DNA of 64,000 nucleotides from Nitrosospira sp. Nsp2 (lineage in GTDB: Bacteria > Pseudomonadota > Gammaproteobacteria > Burkholderiales > Nitrosomonadaceae), in the NCBI RefSeq assembly GCF_003050965.1, contig NZ_QAOU01000001.1, positions 372,001-436,000 on the forward strand. Reading direction: 5' to 3'. The position numbers and the translations under genes were made by a program. Positions 42,655 to 52,057 of the stretch are shown here, piece after piece. The notes beneath the pieces were generated by a model, which saw only the letters and a program-made list of their open reading frames with translations, searched no databases and was not told the DNA's origin. Position 1 is the stretch's first letter, and each line of letters opens with the position of its first letter.

Positions 42655-45600
42655 CTATTCATTGCCAAAATGCCTCCATGCAATTTGGTAGTCCTCTTCA
42701 CGGTCAGCGCGAGCGAATGGAGCGACATAGCGGCGCTCCACGGTACGGGGACCGCCCGGTAAGGTGTCGTCCTTGACCCATTCCGTCACTACCGCTCCGT
42801 CAGGAACCAGCCATTCATCGTTTTTGCAGAGGTCTTCCCAGCCAAAGTTGCCTTCGCGGGTATTGCCATCTGGCGTCTGAATGCGGGTACGTGAGGTGGT
42901 TCGACTGCCTTTTCGGGGCAGCCCAACACCTACCAAGCCCTTGCTGTTGGTGAACACAATACGACCATTTATGTCGTACCAGGTATCGCGCTCGTAGCCC
43001 TGCATCACTGGGAACTGGACGCGGTAGATGAGCAGAAGCTCATCGAGTGTAAGACCCAATTCCTGGGCGACGAGCACATCGATTTCCACCAAAGCCATGC
43101 GACGCGCGTAGTTGCTACGTAGGGCGGATTCGCGCGTCCAGGTACCAGTGAGGTTTTGCCAGAAGTCCTGCGGAAGACGGGGGTTGCTTGGTTGGCTCCA
43201 TGCCTGCTCGGCGAAACACATGTCAAAAGTTTCCTCCCATAAAACGGAATAATGGGAAGTAACGGCTATAAGCGACAGATATCGAGCAGAAATTCCCGAG
43301 CCTTCAAGTATTGGCAGTTTGTCAGCAAGGTCTCCTCTAAAGTCTGCTTTACCCGAAATTTTTACCAAAAAATCAAAGGGAATAGATACTGCTCCCGAAG
43401 AAAAAGACACAAGATTCTTTGGGTCTTTAAAGGCTATCGAAAAACAACCATCAATATGGGCAACTTCAGGCGGGGCAATAATTCCAATAGCTGTGCGTTC
43501 CATTGAAATGCTAATAGCTCGCCGATGGACGTGTCTAAAATACTCTGTCACGGCCTTCGGGGCGGTCTCTCCTTCCCCTACCCAACTGACCTTTGGCGTG
43601 CGGCGCAAGTATTTGGCGCGGTCGGCCATAGGCAGGTAATTAGTACGCGGCAGATAATCATCAGGCAGCATTTCGAGTTCTATGACGTCGTAGTGTCCTT
43701 TTTCGGTGCATACCTTTCGTGGAGTTTTGTTGAATGGATTCGCCACAAAAAAATGCGGACCGGACAATACCCATTCCTCCAGCGTAGCAGCAAAACCAGC
43801 AACGCTTGCAGGACGACGACTGATGGTTCCGTCTCGTTGTGCGTACGTTTCATCAAACATGACTGTAGAAAAATACTCGTCTCCCAGGTCTGCCAGCCGC
43901 CGCGGATAAGCAGCAAGTTTGGCCAGGACGCTGCTTAATGCTCCAGCATGCAAAGCGGGCAACCGCGCGCGGTGTGCTGGTGTGTCGGGTTCATCGTAAA
44001 GCTGAGCAAAGGTCGCTAGAGCTTTATCATTGACATGCACAATCCGGTCTTGATGTCCGTTCGTGTTCCATTTTCCATCGTCCTTCTTGATTCCGCCGGG
44101 CAAGCCAGTACCGTCATGCTGATAAGAAGCGTCAACCGTGGCGGGTACAAAGAGGTTTGCAATATTGTCGAAATCAACGAACGGCCTCAAAGCACCGTAC
44201 ACATTGATGCTGTATTTAACCCGGTGTCCGATGGGGAATAGCATTTCTTGATTTTGGAACTGGAAATGCCGACGCAAACGGCCATACATAGCCTCGCGTA
44301 AGGCTCCGCCCTTAGGGTCATCATAGGGCCCTTCTGGGTGCAGCAGTCCCGTCACACCTTCTGGACTATTTAGCCTCCAAGCCAATGGCATGAAGCATTT
44401 GTACAAATTGGTTTGTACACCTTTCAGCAGCGGATAGTTCTGTACGGCATTCAGGAAGCTCTGAGTACCTTCGGCCTCCTGCAACTCATCCGTCCAGGCT
44501 TCCTGCACTCCGTAGAATTCCTCGAAAGCGTCGGCTCGCAGCCTTGCCAAGTCGCTTGCGCTGATGTTGCGCACTGCAAACACCGGATTGTATTCACCCA
44601 AGACGCCGGACTCGTTCCACTCCACCTTCAACCAGGGCGGATTTCCCAGTATCACGTCAAATCCGTCGTGCTGCAGTAACACATCGGCAAAGCACAGTTC
44701 CCAGTGCATGAAGCGGCGCGCCTCGGCCACGGCTTCGACTTGTGCGACACGCGGAAAATGCTGGCGTAATTTACTTATACGCAACTGACCCAGCGTATCG
44801 TGCAAGCGGACGTGGTCATCGGCCCGGGCGCGCAAGGTGAGCTGGACATCGAAGCCCGAGAAGCTGGGCTGGTTTGGCTCAAACCCTGAGGGTTTGTCAT
44901 TGCCGACAACTTGTCCAGTCTCCGAAAAACCCAAGTCCAGCCCCGCTTGCTGCGTCATATCGACTACATTGCCTTCAAGGATGGCACCAAGCTCCATCCA
45001 CCACGCTTCGCGACTGGGCAGGTGCTGGCTGGCTGTGATGGGCCAGAACCACAGGGTGCACCAATAATCCATGACGAGCTTCAGGCGCCGGAATGGCGTG
45101 GCAAGGTCGCCATCTTCGTTTAACAAGCCTTGCCGGCGTATGGCTTCCTTTTGAGCCCGATTGATGCGGTGCGTATCATCTGAAACGTCGTTATCTGGCT
45201 GCGGCCAGACAGTCGATATGTCTTCGGTGCGTCTCCGATCACGCGCCAGCGCCCGGGTGTGTTCCTGCCATAACTCCTGCACCCGCCTGCTGAGCTGCTG
45301 CAGGCGGGCAATTTCATAATCGGACAAGGGCGCGGTAAACGCTTTGCGCCAGCCCTTGAGTCTTTCAAAATCCTGCGGATACAGGGCTTTGGCCGTCTTG
45401 TCGGTGTGGTTGGCCATGCCGGGGTCGGGCAACAGGAAGTGCCAGATTTCGTCGGCGCTGCGGGGTTGCTCTGCCGTGACCGAGCGCGGCGGCTCTTGAT
45501 GCCAGGCGGGTTTGGCCCCTTTTAGCAGGCTGCCGGCACGGTACACCTGGTGGCGCGCACCTATCAGGCTATTTCCGGCAAATAACTGATAACCAAACCA

Positions 45601-47736
45601 CGGCACCCTGGCGGACTTAGGTTGACCATTGGCGTCCGTCTCGCCATAAATGGCATTTAGCCACAGTGACACCTCGGCAAGTTCCACGGCCACGGGATTC
45701 AGGTCTACGCCAAAAACATTCCGGTCAGCCAGGTACATCCGCACCTTCTGCAGTTCATGGGGGTAGTCCTCATGCGGGATGCGGCGCCCCAGCTCTGCCT
45801 GCTTGCGCTCCAGGTAGGCTTCGGCCAGTTGATTAACACCTTCGTTCAAGAATGCGGCACTGCCCATGGCCGGCTCGCACACTGTCACGCTCAGGATATC
45901 GTCCGCCTTCTTGACCCGACCGCCTTCGAGCAGCTCCTTCAGTGCATACTTGACCAAGCACTGGGTAAGTACCTGCGGAGTGTAGTAGCTGGCGCTTTTC
46001 TGCCGGTCGCGCCCGGCCAGGCGGTAAATGAAGCGCCCGCGTTCATGCTTCCGCAGCACCAAGTGGCCGGCGTCATTGCGGTCATAGACTCGTTCGTCCT
46101 CACGGTATTCATCCAGGCGGCTGGCAGGTATGAACCAGGCGCTGTCCAACAAATCCGCTGAGGCGCTCGAGGCCTGGCTTGATGAACTGCCCCTTTCTGG
46201 TGCCATGTCATCGCTATCGTCATCCTCGTTGCTGTCGTCATCGTCGGACGCCGTTACCGCCTTTGCTCTCTTAGGTGCCGGTTGTACCTCGTATAAATCT
46301 TCTGCTGCAAAAAAGCCGCGATAGCTCAACAAGGCTTCGTAGACCGCACCCAATTGGTTGATGGACAACAACTGGTAGCTCACACGCCCCCTGCGCTGAC
46401 CCCGGCCTTGGCCTCGGGTCAGGGACATCAGGCGGATGATGCGCTGCCAGATATGATTTGGAAACCGAACTTTGTGCAACAGCGGCATAGTGCTGTCGTC
46501 AAACAGGCGGCTATCCAGTGGCGCCAGCGCAAAAACGTCCTTCGCGCCCGCCGTGCTCACGCCCAATTCGCGTTGCGTGGTTTCACCAAGGCCACAGCCC
46601 GTGGCAACCAGGCCAAAAAGCTGCCGCAATGTGGTGTCGAAATACAGGCCATTGTGTGCGCTGGGTGTGGTGAGGGGCTGCATTTCCAGGTCGCGCAGGC
46701 TTTCCAGGCTGTACCCCTTCTGGTAGACCTCGCTTTTTGCAATGGGCACATAGGACAGCTCTGGACGCGCCTCTATATAGAACATGAAGAGCAGCCGGTA
46801 CGCCATGCGCAAGCATTCCATGCTGAGCTCATCGGCATCAAGCTGGTCTTTTCCACTGAAAAAGCCTTTTTTGGCGTTTGCCGCCTGTTGGCGCAGCTGG
46901 CGTGCCGCTTCATTACCCAAGAGTTCAATCGCTTCACGCAGGGCGTATTTCAGGTCTTCACTGACCCCAAAGGCGTGCTTGTGAGCGTTCTCATCCAGAG
47001 ATTGCAGCAGGCTGTCGCCCGCGCCCGGTGCAAGGCTGTCCTTGTGCAGAAACACCGCGCAAGCCTTGAGCGTGTCGGCATCCTTACGGTCAAGGATTTT
47101 CGCCCAATTAAAGCGTAGTGCTCGGTTATTGGGCCATTTGTAGCGGTCAATCAGCAGCCACTCGTCCAGGCCTACCAGCACCACATATCGCGGTGCGGAT
47201 TCTGCGGCGAACACCGCGTCGGAGAGCAGGTCGGCCCAGGTTTCATTCTTCAAAGCGTTGGGAATGGGCTCATCCCCATAGAGAAGGCCAGCCAGAGTGT
47301 GGTCGAGCAAGTCTTCTTGTTCTGCACCCGGAAGATAGGCGGGAATGACCGCCAAGCCGGGTAGCTGCAGAGTCCACAACGGAATGGACAAGCCCGGCAC
47401 TAGCTCATGGCGCCGCGGTAAAGCCGCAGGTTTCGTGTAGCCCAGCGCTTGCAGCAAACCTGCCTGTATCTCGGTAAACAATTGCCAGCGATGCTTGTCG
47501 TCGCCCGCCCGGTGGACTTGGCTGTGCAGGCTAAACCACTTCTGGGCCCAGGTTTGCAGGCGCTTGTACGGAGCACGATGTGTTTCATCACCGGTATGCT
47601 CGGTCTCATCGGCTTCCCAAGCATCGAGCTTGTCCTTGATATCGCCCTTGAATACCTCAGCGAGGTAGTGATGGCTATAGAACTCATTTTCATTGGTGAT
47701 ACCGGCGAAGGTCTGAACCTCTTCCAAAATAGCCAT
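42655..47736 (-). CDS. Eco57I-type class I DNA adenine methyltransferase (DrmMI/PglX-like)
   Basis: A 1693-residue protein with a gamma-class N6-adenine methyltransferase core: SAM motif VCEPAMGSAAFLNEGVNQL (near 619), ADRNVFGVDLNPVAVELAEV, and catalytic FDVILGNPPWLKVEW (near 1032). The N-terminal 600 residues and C-terminal 500 residues are helix-rich specificity or partner-binding regions; an acidic linker (DDDSNEDDDSDD) interrupts near 520. Size and layout match methylases of DISARM class 1 and BREX more than ordinary type II enzymes, so it probably marks host DNA as self. The start MAILEEVQTF (47736) lies two bases after the stop of the SNF2 gene; the frame is open 32 codons further but would overlap it. 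Translational coupling is likely. Confidence 0.87.
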   Translation of the reverse strand: MAILEEVQTFAGITNENEFYSHHYLAEVFKGDIKDKLDAWEADETEHTGDETHRAPYKRLQTWAQKWFSLHSQVHRAGDDKHRWQLFTEIQAGLLQALGYTKPAALPRRHELVPGLSIPLWTLQLPGLAVIPAYLPGAEQEDLLDHTLAGLLYGDEPIPNALKNETWADLLSDAVFAAESAPRYVVLVGLDEWLLIDRYKWPNNRALRFNWAKILDRKDADTLKACAVFLHKDSLAPGAGDSLLQSLDENAHKHAFGVSEDLKYALREAIELLGNEAARQLRQQAANAKKGFFSGKDQLDADELSMECLRMAYRLLFMFYIEARPELSYVPIAKSEVYQKGYSLESLRDLEMQPLTTPSAHNGLYFDTTLRQLFGLVATGCGLGETTQRELGVSTAGAKDVFALAPLDSRLFDDSTMPLLHKVRFPNHIWQRIIRLMSLTRGQGRGQRRGRVSYQLLSINQLGAVYEALLSYRGFFAAEDLYEVQPAPKRAKAVTASDDDDSNEDDDSDDMAPERGSSSSQASSASADLLDSAWFIPASRLDEYREDERVYDRNDAGHLVLRKHERGRFIYRLAGRDRQKSASYYTPQVLTQCLVKYALKELLEGGRVKKADDILSVTVCEPAMGSAAFLNEGVNQLAEAYLERKQAELGRRIPHEDYPHELQKVRMYLADRNVFGVDLNPVAVELAEVSLWLNAIYGETDANGQPKSARVPWFGYQLFAGNSLIGARHQVYRAGSLLKGAKPAWHQEPPRSVTAEQPRSADEIWHFLLPDPGMANHTDKTAKALYPQDFERLKGWRKAFTAPLSDYEIARLQQLSRRVQELWQEHTRALARDRRRTEDISTVWPQPDNDVSDDTHRINRAQKEAIRRQGLLNEDGDLATPFRRLKLVMDYWCTLWFWPITASQHLPSREAWWMELGAILEGNVVDMTQQAGLDLGFSETGQVVGNDKPSGFEPNQPSFSGFDVQLTLRARADDHVRLHDTLGQLRISKLRQHFPRVAQVEAVAEARRFMHWELCFADVLLQHDGFDVILGNPPWLKVEWNESGVLGEYNPVFAVRNISASDLARLRADAFEEFYGVQEAWTDELQEAEGTQSFLNAVQNYPLLKGVQTNLYKCFMPLAWRLNSPEGVTGLLHPEGPYDDPKGGALREAMYGRLRRHFQFQNQEMLFPIGHRVKYSINVYGALRPFVDFDNIANLFVPATVDASYQHDGTGLPGGIKKDDGKWNTNGHQDRIVHVNDKALATFAQLYDEPDTPAHRARLPALHAGALSSVLAKLAAYPRRLADLGDEYFSTVMFDETYAQRDGTISRRPASVAGFAATLEEWVLSGPHFFVANPFNKTPRKVCTEKGHYDVIELEMLPDDYLPRTNYLPMADRAKYLRRTPKVSWVGEGETAPKAVTEYFRHVHRRAISISMERTAIGIIAPPEVAHIDGCFSIAFKDPKNLVSFSSGAVSIPFDFLVKISGKADFRGDLADKLPILEGSGISARYLSLIAVTSHYSVLWEETFDMCFAEQAWSQPSNPRLPQDFWQNLTGTWTRESALRSNYARRMALVEIDVLVAQELGLTLDELLLIYRVQFPVMQGYERDTWYDINGRIVFTNSKGLVGVGLPRKGSRTTSRTRIQTPDGNTREGNFGWEDLCKNDEWLVPDGAVVTEWVKDDTLPGGPRTVERRYVAPFARADREEDYQIAWRHFGNE

Positions 47737-47738
47737 GG

Positions 47739-50700
47739 TCAGGCTCGCGCGAGAGAGGTTTGAGGATGGCACACGGCGGCTAGTACCTGTATCCAAGGCT
47801 GTGGCTCGGTCGACAAAGTGTCGTGCACCCACTGACGATAGTCATCAAAGACGCGGCTGATTTGCTGGCTGCGTTGCTCGAAGCGGCCGCGCCTGACAGT
47901 TTCCAGCTGCGTTTGCAGACTGAGCTCAAGCTGTTCCATCTGCCGGCCTTGCAAGCGCTGCAGTTCCTGAAGTGTGCCCGCCAGCCGCTGCTCAAGCGCT
48001 GCAGAAAAAGACGCCTGCTTATCGAGCATATGGACTCGCATCATTTGAGCGGCATTCGGCAATGCCTGCTGCATGGAGTCAATCACGTTATCAAGCTCTG
48101 CGGAGTATCCTCGGTTGGGCAGGCCCCCCGCCTTGATGCCGATGCGTGCGGCGAAGGAATCGAAGGGTTCCAGCGAAAAATCGCCCTGGGCTCGGCGACA
48201 TGCCACCTGCCATTCCACCAGCATAGACTGGCCCTTGCGGTTGGGCACCAGCCCCATCAAAACAATGGCTTGCTCGTCAGGCTGCATGGCGGCGCTTTGC
48301 AGCAGCGGTGCTTTGTGGCGACCGAAATGCGTCAGTACGCGCTCGCCCAGCCACTCCATGATGGGGTGCTGCGGCCACAGGTAATGCAACTGGGGCCAGG
48401 ACTCTTCTTCGGCCTTTGCCTGGCGTGCGGCCTCGATGGCTTCGGCCATGCGCTGCGGGTTGGTGGTCAGCGAATAATGGTCATTGGCAGCCTGAACCTC
48501 GCCCGGCAATTGGCGCAGGCGCTCTTGCAAGTCGGGCGGCGCCGTCAGGGCAATGACCTGTTCGGCGTCTTCTGCCGACCACTGGCACAGCAACTGGCCG
48601 TGGTTCAACAGGGTCAACGCGGTTTTGGCGTAATGATAGTCGTTGGTGAACAAGGAGGTGGGTTCGTCTATGTCAGCCAGGCTATTACCTGGTTTGTCGG
48701 TTTTCGCCCCGGACGCAGCAACGTCGTCCTGCACGAGGTTACTTGTATCATCCCCTCCGAACAACTGCATGAGCCAATCGCCCTCGTTGCTGTCCTCTAT
48801 GCTGGCGGCCTCGTCCATATCCGCTTCGACTTGTTCAGGCGTCAGGCCGCTGGCCATGAACTCGCTGACTTTTGCTTCTTCTTTGTCGGGGTCAAAGACA
48901 TTCAGGAAGGCGGAAGGGTCACCCAGATTCAGCAGCGCCTGCTCATCCTTCTTTTCAAGGATTTCAAGAATACGGAAGTCACCACGGATTTTCTCGTTGA
49001 CGGTCTCCGTGAATAGATAAACGATGTGTGGCTGATGCGCTTGACCATATCGGTCAACTCGGCCATTACGCTGCTGAAACACCATCAGAGACCACGGCAA
49101 GTCAAAATGCACCAGTCGATGGCAGAAGTAATGCAAGTTCAGGCCTTCACTGGCTACATCCGAGCACAGCAGCACACGCACGGGGTCGTTAAGGCGCCCG
49201 AAGCATTCCACCAGCTCCTGCTGTTCGGTATCCGCCATCTGGCCATGCAGCACTTCAATTTGATTGGATTTGAGGTGCAGGTCGGCGCTAAGCTGTTCCC
49301 GCAGCCAATGCAGGGTTTCGATACGCTCGGAAAAAATCACCAGCCGGTCCGCAGCGTCAGATGTGGCCCATGCAAACTCAGCCGAGCGCAGATGCGTGAG
49401 CATACGTTGGTACTTGCTGAAGCTCGCCGCATCAGGCTCATCCGAGAGAGTCTGCAAAGCGTTAACCAAATCCCGCAAGCCCCACGCCTCGGCAAGCTCG
49501 TCATCGCTTGGAGTGTGCTTGCCCTGTAGCAGGGCTATTCGCTTTTTCGTCGACTCAAGCGCCGCCGCCGGGCTGGAGAACAGCGTTTTTTGCAATCCCA
49601 CCCGCTGCAACTCGTTTTGCTGGCCCGGCTTGTGCTCGCCCCGCTGTGTGAAAGGCACGGCAAGCAAGGCTAGGTAAACCCCTTCTTCAGCAGCACTTGC
49701 TTGCGTATGCAACCGTGTGGTGTGACGCTCCTTGAACTCGCCCGCGACTTGGTCGCGAATATCTTTCTTGAAGCGACGAATCACCAGGCCCTTGCTGCGG
49801 AAATCGACCGGAGTGTAATCATCCGGGTCGGAAATAGCTGTAGGGTCGAGCAAGCTCATCAGCGAGGCAAAGCTTCGTGCTGAGCCGTCGTGCGGCGTGG
49901 CCGAGAGCAGCATCAGGGTGTCGGAACGCGTCGCCAGCAAGCGAGCCAAGCGTGCGCGCCGGGACAACCCTGTTTCACTCGCACGCGCGGCAACATTGTG
50001 ACACTCGTCGATAACGATAATGTCCCACCACGCATTTTCCAAATAGTTGCGATACTCTAGATTACTCTTGAGGGTATCGATGGAAATGATGCTGCGGTCG
50101 AAATAATTGAAGGGGTTGTGATTTGCAGGGATGCGGTTGCGCACACGCGCAAGGCCCACTGAATCTAGGCGAACCAGCGGAATCGAAAAACGACTCCACC
50201 ATTCTTTTTGGAACTGCGTCAGCATTGCCTTCGTGGTGACGACCAAAATACGCTTGCCGCGACCGCGCTGAATTAGCTCTGTGGCCAACACGCCGGCCTC
50301 CAGCGTTTTACCCAAGCCCACGGCGTCTGCAATCAGAATACGCGAACGCGTTTGCCGTAAGGCCTGCAACGCAGGGTCCAGCTGGTAGGGCATCAAATTC
50401 ATCACCCCGCGATGACCAAGATGGATACTTTCATCATTGGGGACGCTGCGCCGTCGCAGGCTTTCAAGGTAGAGAATGGATGCGCTATAGGTCGGACTTT
50501 CGTCGGGCACGAGCCGGGTTGCACCCGGGTCGAGCACCTCTATTTCATCTTCAAGCTGTGTTAGGAACAGTGTCGAGCGCCCGCGCACCAGTTCAGACAC
50601 CCCATCGCAGGTCAGCAGGCGACCGCCATCAGCAGAGGGGTCAACGCGGCGAATAAGCCACTCTTCGTCGCGGATAACGACACGAGCACCGGGGCCAAGC

Positions 50701-50747
50701 AGAAGCATGAGGGGAGTAAATCCTTGAGCGAATACTCCCACCAGCAC
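47739..50747 (-). CDS. SNF2-family helicase (DISARM DrmD-like)
   Basis: First gene of the defence operon, 1002 residues. Superfamily 2 motifs: Walker A LIADAVGLGKTLEAG (near 142), motif II IIVIDECHNVAARA (near 249), motif III LLSATPHDG (near 282), and motif VI FQQRNGRVDRYGQAHQP (near 562). VVTTKAMLTQFQKEWW and SIISIDTLKSN are typical of the Swi2/Snf2 group found in class 1 DISARM next to an adenine methylase. The C-terminal 350 residues are helical (MEQLELSLQTQLETVRRGRF) and probably regulatory. The start is unclear: the longest frame begins with GTG 50747 without ribosome binding site. ATG 50708 (MLLLGPGARVVIRDEEW) fits the family better and has AAGGA 12 bases upstream. Confidence 0.87.
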   Translation of the reverse strand: MLVGVFAQGFTPLMLLLGPGARVVIRDEEWLIRRVDPSADGGRLLTCDGVSELVRGRSTLFLTQLEDEIEVLDPGATRLVPDESPTYSASILYLESLRRRSVPNDESIHLGHRGVMNLMPYQLDPALQALRQTRSRILIADAVGLGKTLEAGVLATELIQRGRGKRILVVTTKAMLTQFQKEWWSRFSIPLVRLDSVGLARVRNRIPANHNPFNYFDRSIISIDTLKSNLEYRNYLENAWWDIIVIDECHNVAARASETGLSRRARLARLLATRSDTLMLLSATPHDGSARSFASLMSLLDPTAISDPDDYTPVDFRSKGLVIRRFKKDIRDQVAGEFKERHTTRLHTQASAAEEGVYLALLAVPFTQRGEHKPGQQNELQRVGLQKTLFSSPAAALESTKKRIALLQGKHTPSDDELAEAWGLRDLVNALQTLSDEPDAASFSKYQRMLTHLRSAEFAWATSDAADRLVIFSERIETLHWLREQLSADLHLKSNQIEVLHGQMADTEQQELVECFGRLNDPVRVLLCSDVASEGLNLHYFCHRLVHFDLPWSLMVFQQRNGRVDRYGQAHQPHIVYLFTETVNEKIRGDFRILEILEKKDEQALLNLGDPSAFLNVFDPDKEEAKVSEFMASGLTPEQVEADMDEAASIEDSNEGDWLMQLFGGDDTSNLVQDDVAASGAKTDKPGNSLADIDEPTSLFTNDYHYAKTALTLLNHGQLLCQWSAEDAEQVIALTAPPDLQERLRQLPGEVQAANDHYSLTTNPQRMAEAIEAARQAKAEEESWPQLHYLWPQHPIMEWLGERVLTHFGRHKAPLLQSAAMQPDEQAIVLMGLVPNRKGQSMLVEWQVACRRAQGDFSLEPFDSFAARIGIKAGGLPNRGYSAELDNVIDSMQQALPNAAQMMRVHMLDKQASFSAALEQRLAGTLQELQRLQGRQMEQLELSLQTQLETVRRGRFEQRSQQISRVFDDYRQWVHDTLSTEPQPWIQVLAAVCHPQTSLARA

Positions 50748-50818
50748 ATCCGGTTCGCAAACCGTTACATTTTCTAACCAAAGGCGGGAGACTTTCGCAT
50801 TGTATCGTGCGTGACGCG

Positions 50819-50845
50819 ATTATCACACCATTACCGCCTTGGCAA
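50819..50845 (-). promoter_or_regulatory. Possible promoter of the defence operon
   Basis: On the minus strand TTGCCA (50845-50840) is followed after 15 bases by TGT-GATAAT, an extended -10 (core 50824-50819). It lies 70-110 bases before the SNF2 gene starts. The spacer is short, so this is tentative. Confidence 0.3.
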
Positions 50846-51127
50846 CCAACGCCTACAGTCTCTACTACCCTAACGAGCTTACATTCCTCAGGGTAACTAC
50901 CTGCCTCAAGAAATACCCGAACTTTGGTGAAGCTTGGAGCTTTAGAGCAAAACTCCCCTTACCCAAAAAAGGGGGTGAGTCTCGCCCTTGGGACTGGACT
51001 TCGGAGCCAGCTCATCCCACAGGGCCCAATGGTCGAGCGTACTACTTAAAGGGGCTACGTAGAGGAAAGGTAGAAATATGGTAGCAATGAAATAAAAAAG
51101 CGGTTAGGAAATTAATTAACCACTTGT

Positions 51128-51213
51128 TTTGAGTAGTGAGCGGCTCGAACGCTCTACCTAGGATTAGGAGCCCTAGGAGCAGTCATCCAACCACGTCACT
51201 GGTAACCAACTAG
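51128..51213 (-). other. tRNA-like fragment (Arg CCT-type anticodon loop, degenerate)
   Basis: On the minus strand, TAGGG-CTCCTAA-TCCTA would form an anticodon arm with CCT. After GGTA follows GAGCG-TTCGAGC-CGCTC, a perfect T arm with the TTCGA loop, then ACTACTC. GGTTGGATGA upstream resembles a D loop, but no matching acceptor or D stem is found. It is a degenerate tRNA or a tRNA-derived attachment remnant, not a functional gene. Confidence 0.35.
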
Positions 51214-52057
51214 GGGCTTGCCTTTTCCTGGCGGCGACCCTAATCAAATGCCACTGAGCGGGCGAAAGCAGGCATTAGGGCGTAGAGGAGTCTATGACGA
51301 TAATTAGATTCCAAGCTATTTTTAGATGCCCCCTCCCAGACTCAAGCCCCTGGTAGCGCAAGGACTACGCAATAAATATACGAGGGGGCGTCGGACTTGT
51401 GAGTTGGTTAAGAATGACCGTGTAATTCCTGTGTAATTGGGCAGCGAAAATTACGCAATTCACGAGAATTAAAGAGAACTAATACATTTACGATTAGCAG
51501 TAAAAATTTCGGGAAATCAAATTACTAGGAACAATATAGAAGTCATCAGACAATGTGAGTCGAATACTGTTAATCCGCAGGTCGCCGCTAAACGGCGTGT
51601 AAAAAGCCATGTCATATTTCACTAGGTCCCTTACTGGTCTCGTCCACGCCGTGCACAGACCAATTGCTGAGTGGCTTATAAAGAACACGATGTGGCTAAG
51701 CGCCCACTTATACCTGCTGAGCCGACAACGTTGCTAGTAGTTTCCTCATCTACCAATTCCAGCTCTTAGTACGGATTCGCTTCGGAGCGTATCCTTCATC
51801 CCTAAATCTGGAATACCCATACTGGTTCTCTGGTGTACCTCAGTACATTGGTAAATACTGCTGAGTTATTTATAATCGCGAAAGCTGATCGGTTCTATCC
51901 CTAATTAGTACCGTAATTTAACGGCGATTCTGCACTCCTCACCTGGTTGAACGTGGAGCTACGCATTCACACTTCGTTTCTACGCGATTAAAAACTTGAC
52001 CGCACCGCGCACATCGATAAATGAATGAAGAAGACCTAGCGACACGGAGATTTCGTT

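Larger units (their letters stand above)
50748..52057. other. Divergent intergenic region between the two defence loci
   Basis: 1310 bases separating the minus-strand helicase operon from plus-strand mcrB, so it must hold both promoters. It contains a possible promoter (50819-50845), a tRNA-like stem-loop region (51128-51213) and the close repeats GTGTAATTCCTGTGTAATT near 51419. Short frames (50839-51084 plus, 51494-51688 minus) lack initiation signals and family resemblance. Confidence 0.5.

Noticed and set aside
46354-47118. 254-aa plus-strand frame inside the methyltransferase gene
   Set aside because: Opposite-strand shadow of a gene with clear motifs; no initiation signal or family match.
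47823-49016. 397-aa plus-strand frame inside the SNF2 gene
   Set aside because: Although long, it lies wholly opposite conserved helicase motifs and has the composition of a GC-rich antisense frame.
33021-50747. BREX system
   Set aside because: The methylase resembles PglX in size and layout, but no brxA, brxB, brxC, pglZ or brxL gene is present; the helicases match DISARM/Druantia types instead.
50839-51084. 81-aa plus-strand frame between the defence loci
   Set aside because: No ribosome binding site, no family resemblance, and it overlaps the likely promoter region of the operon.
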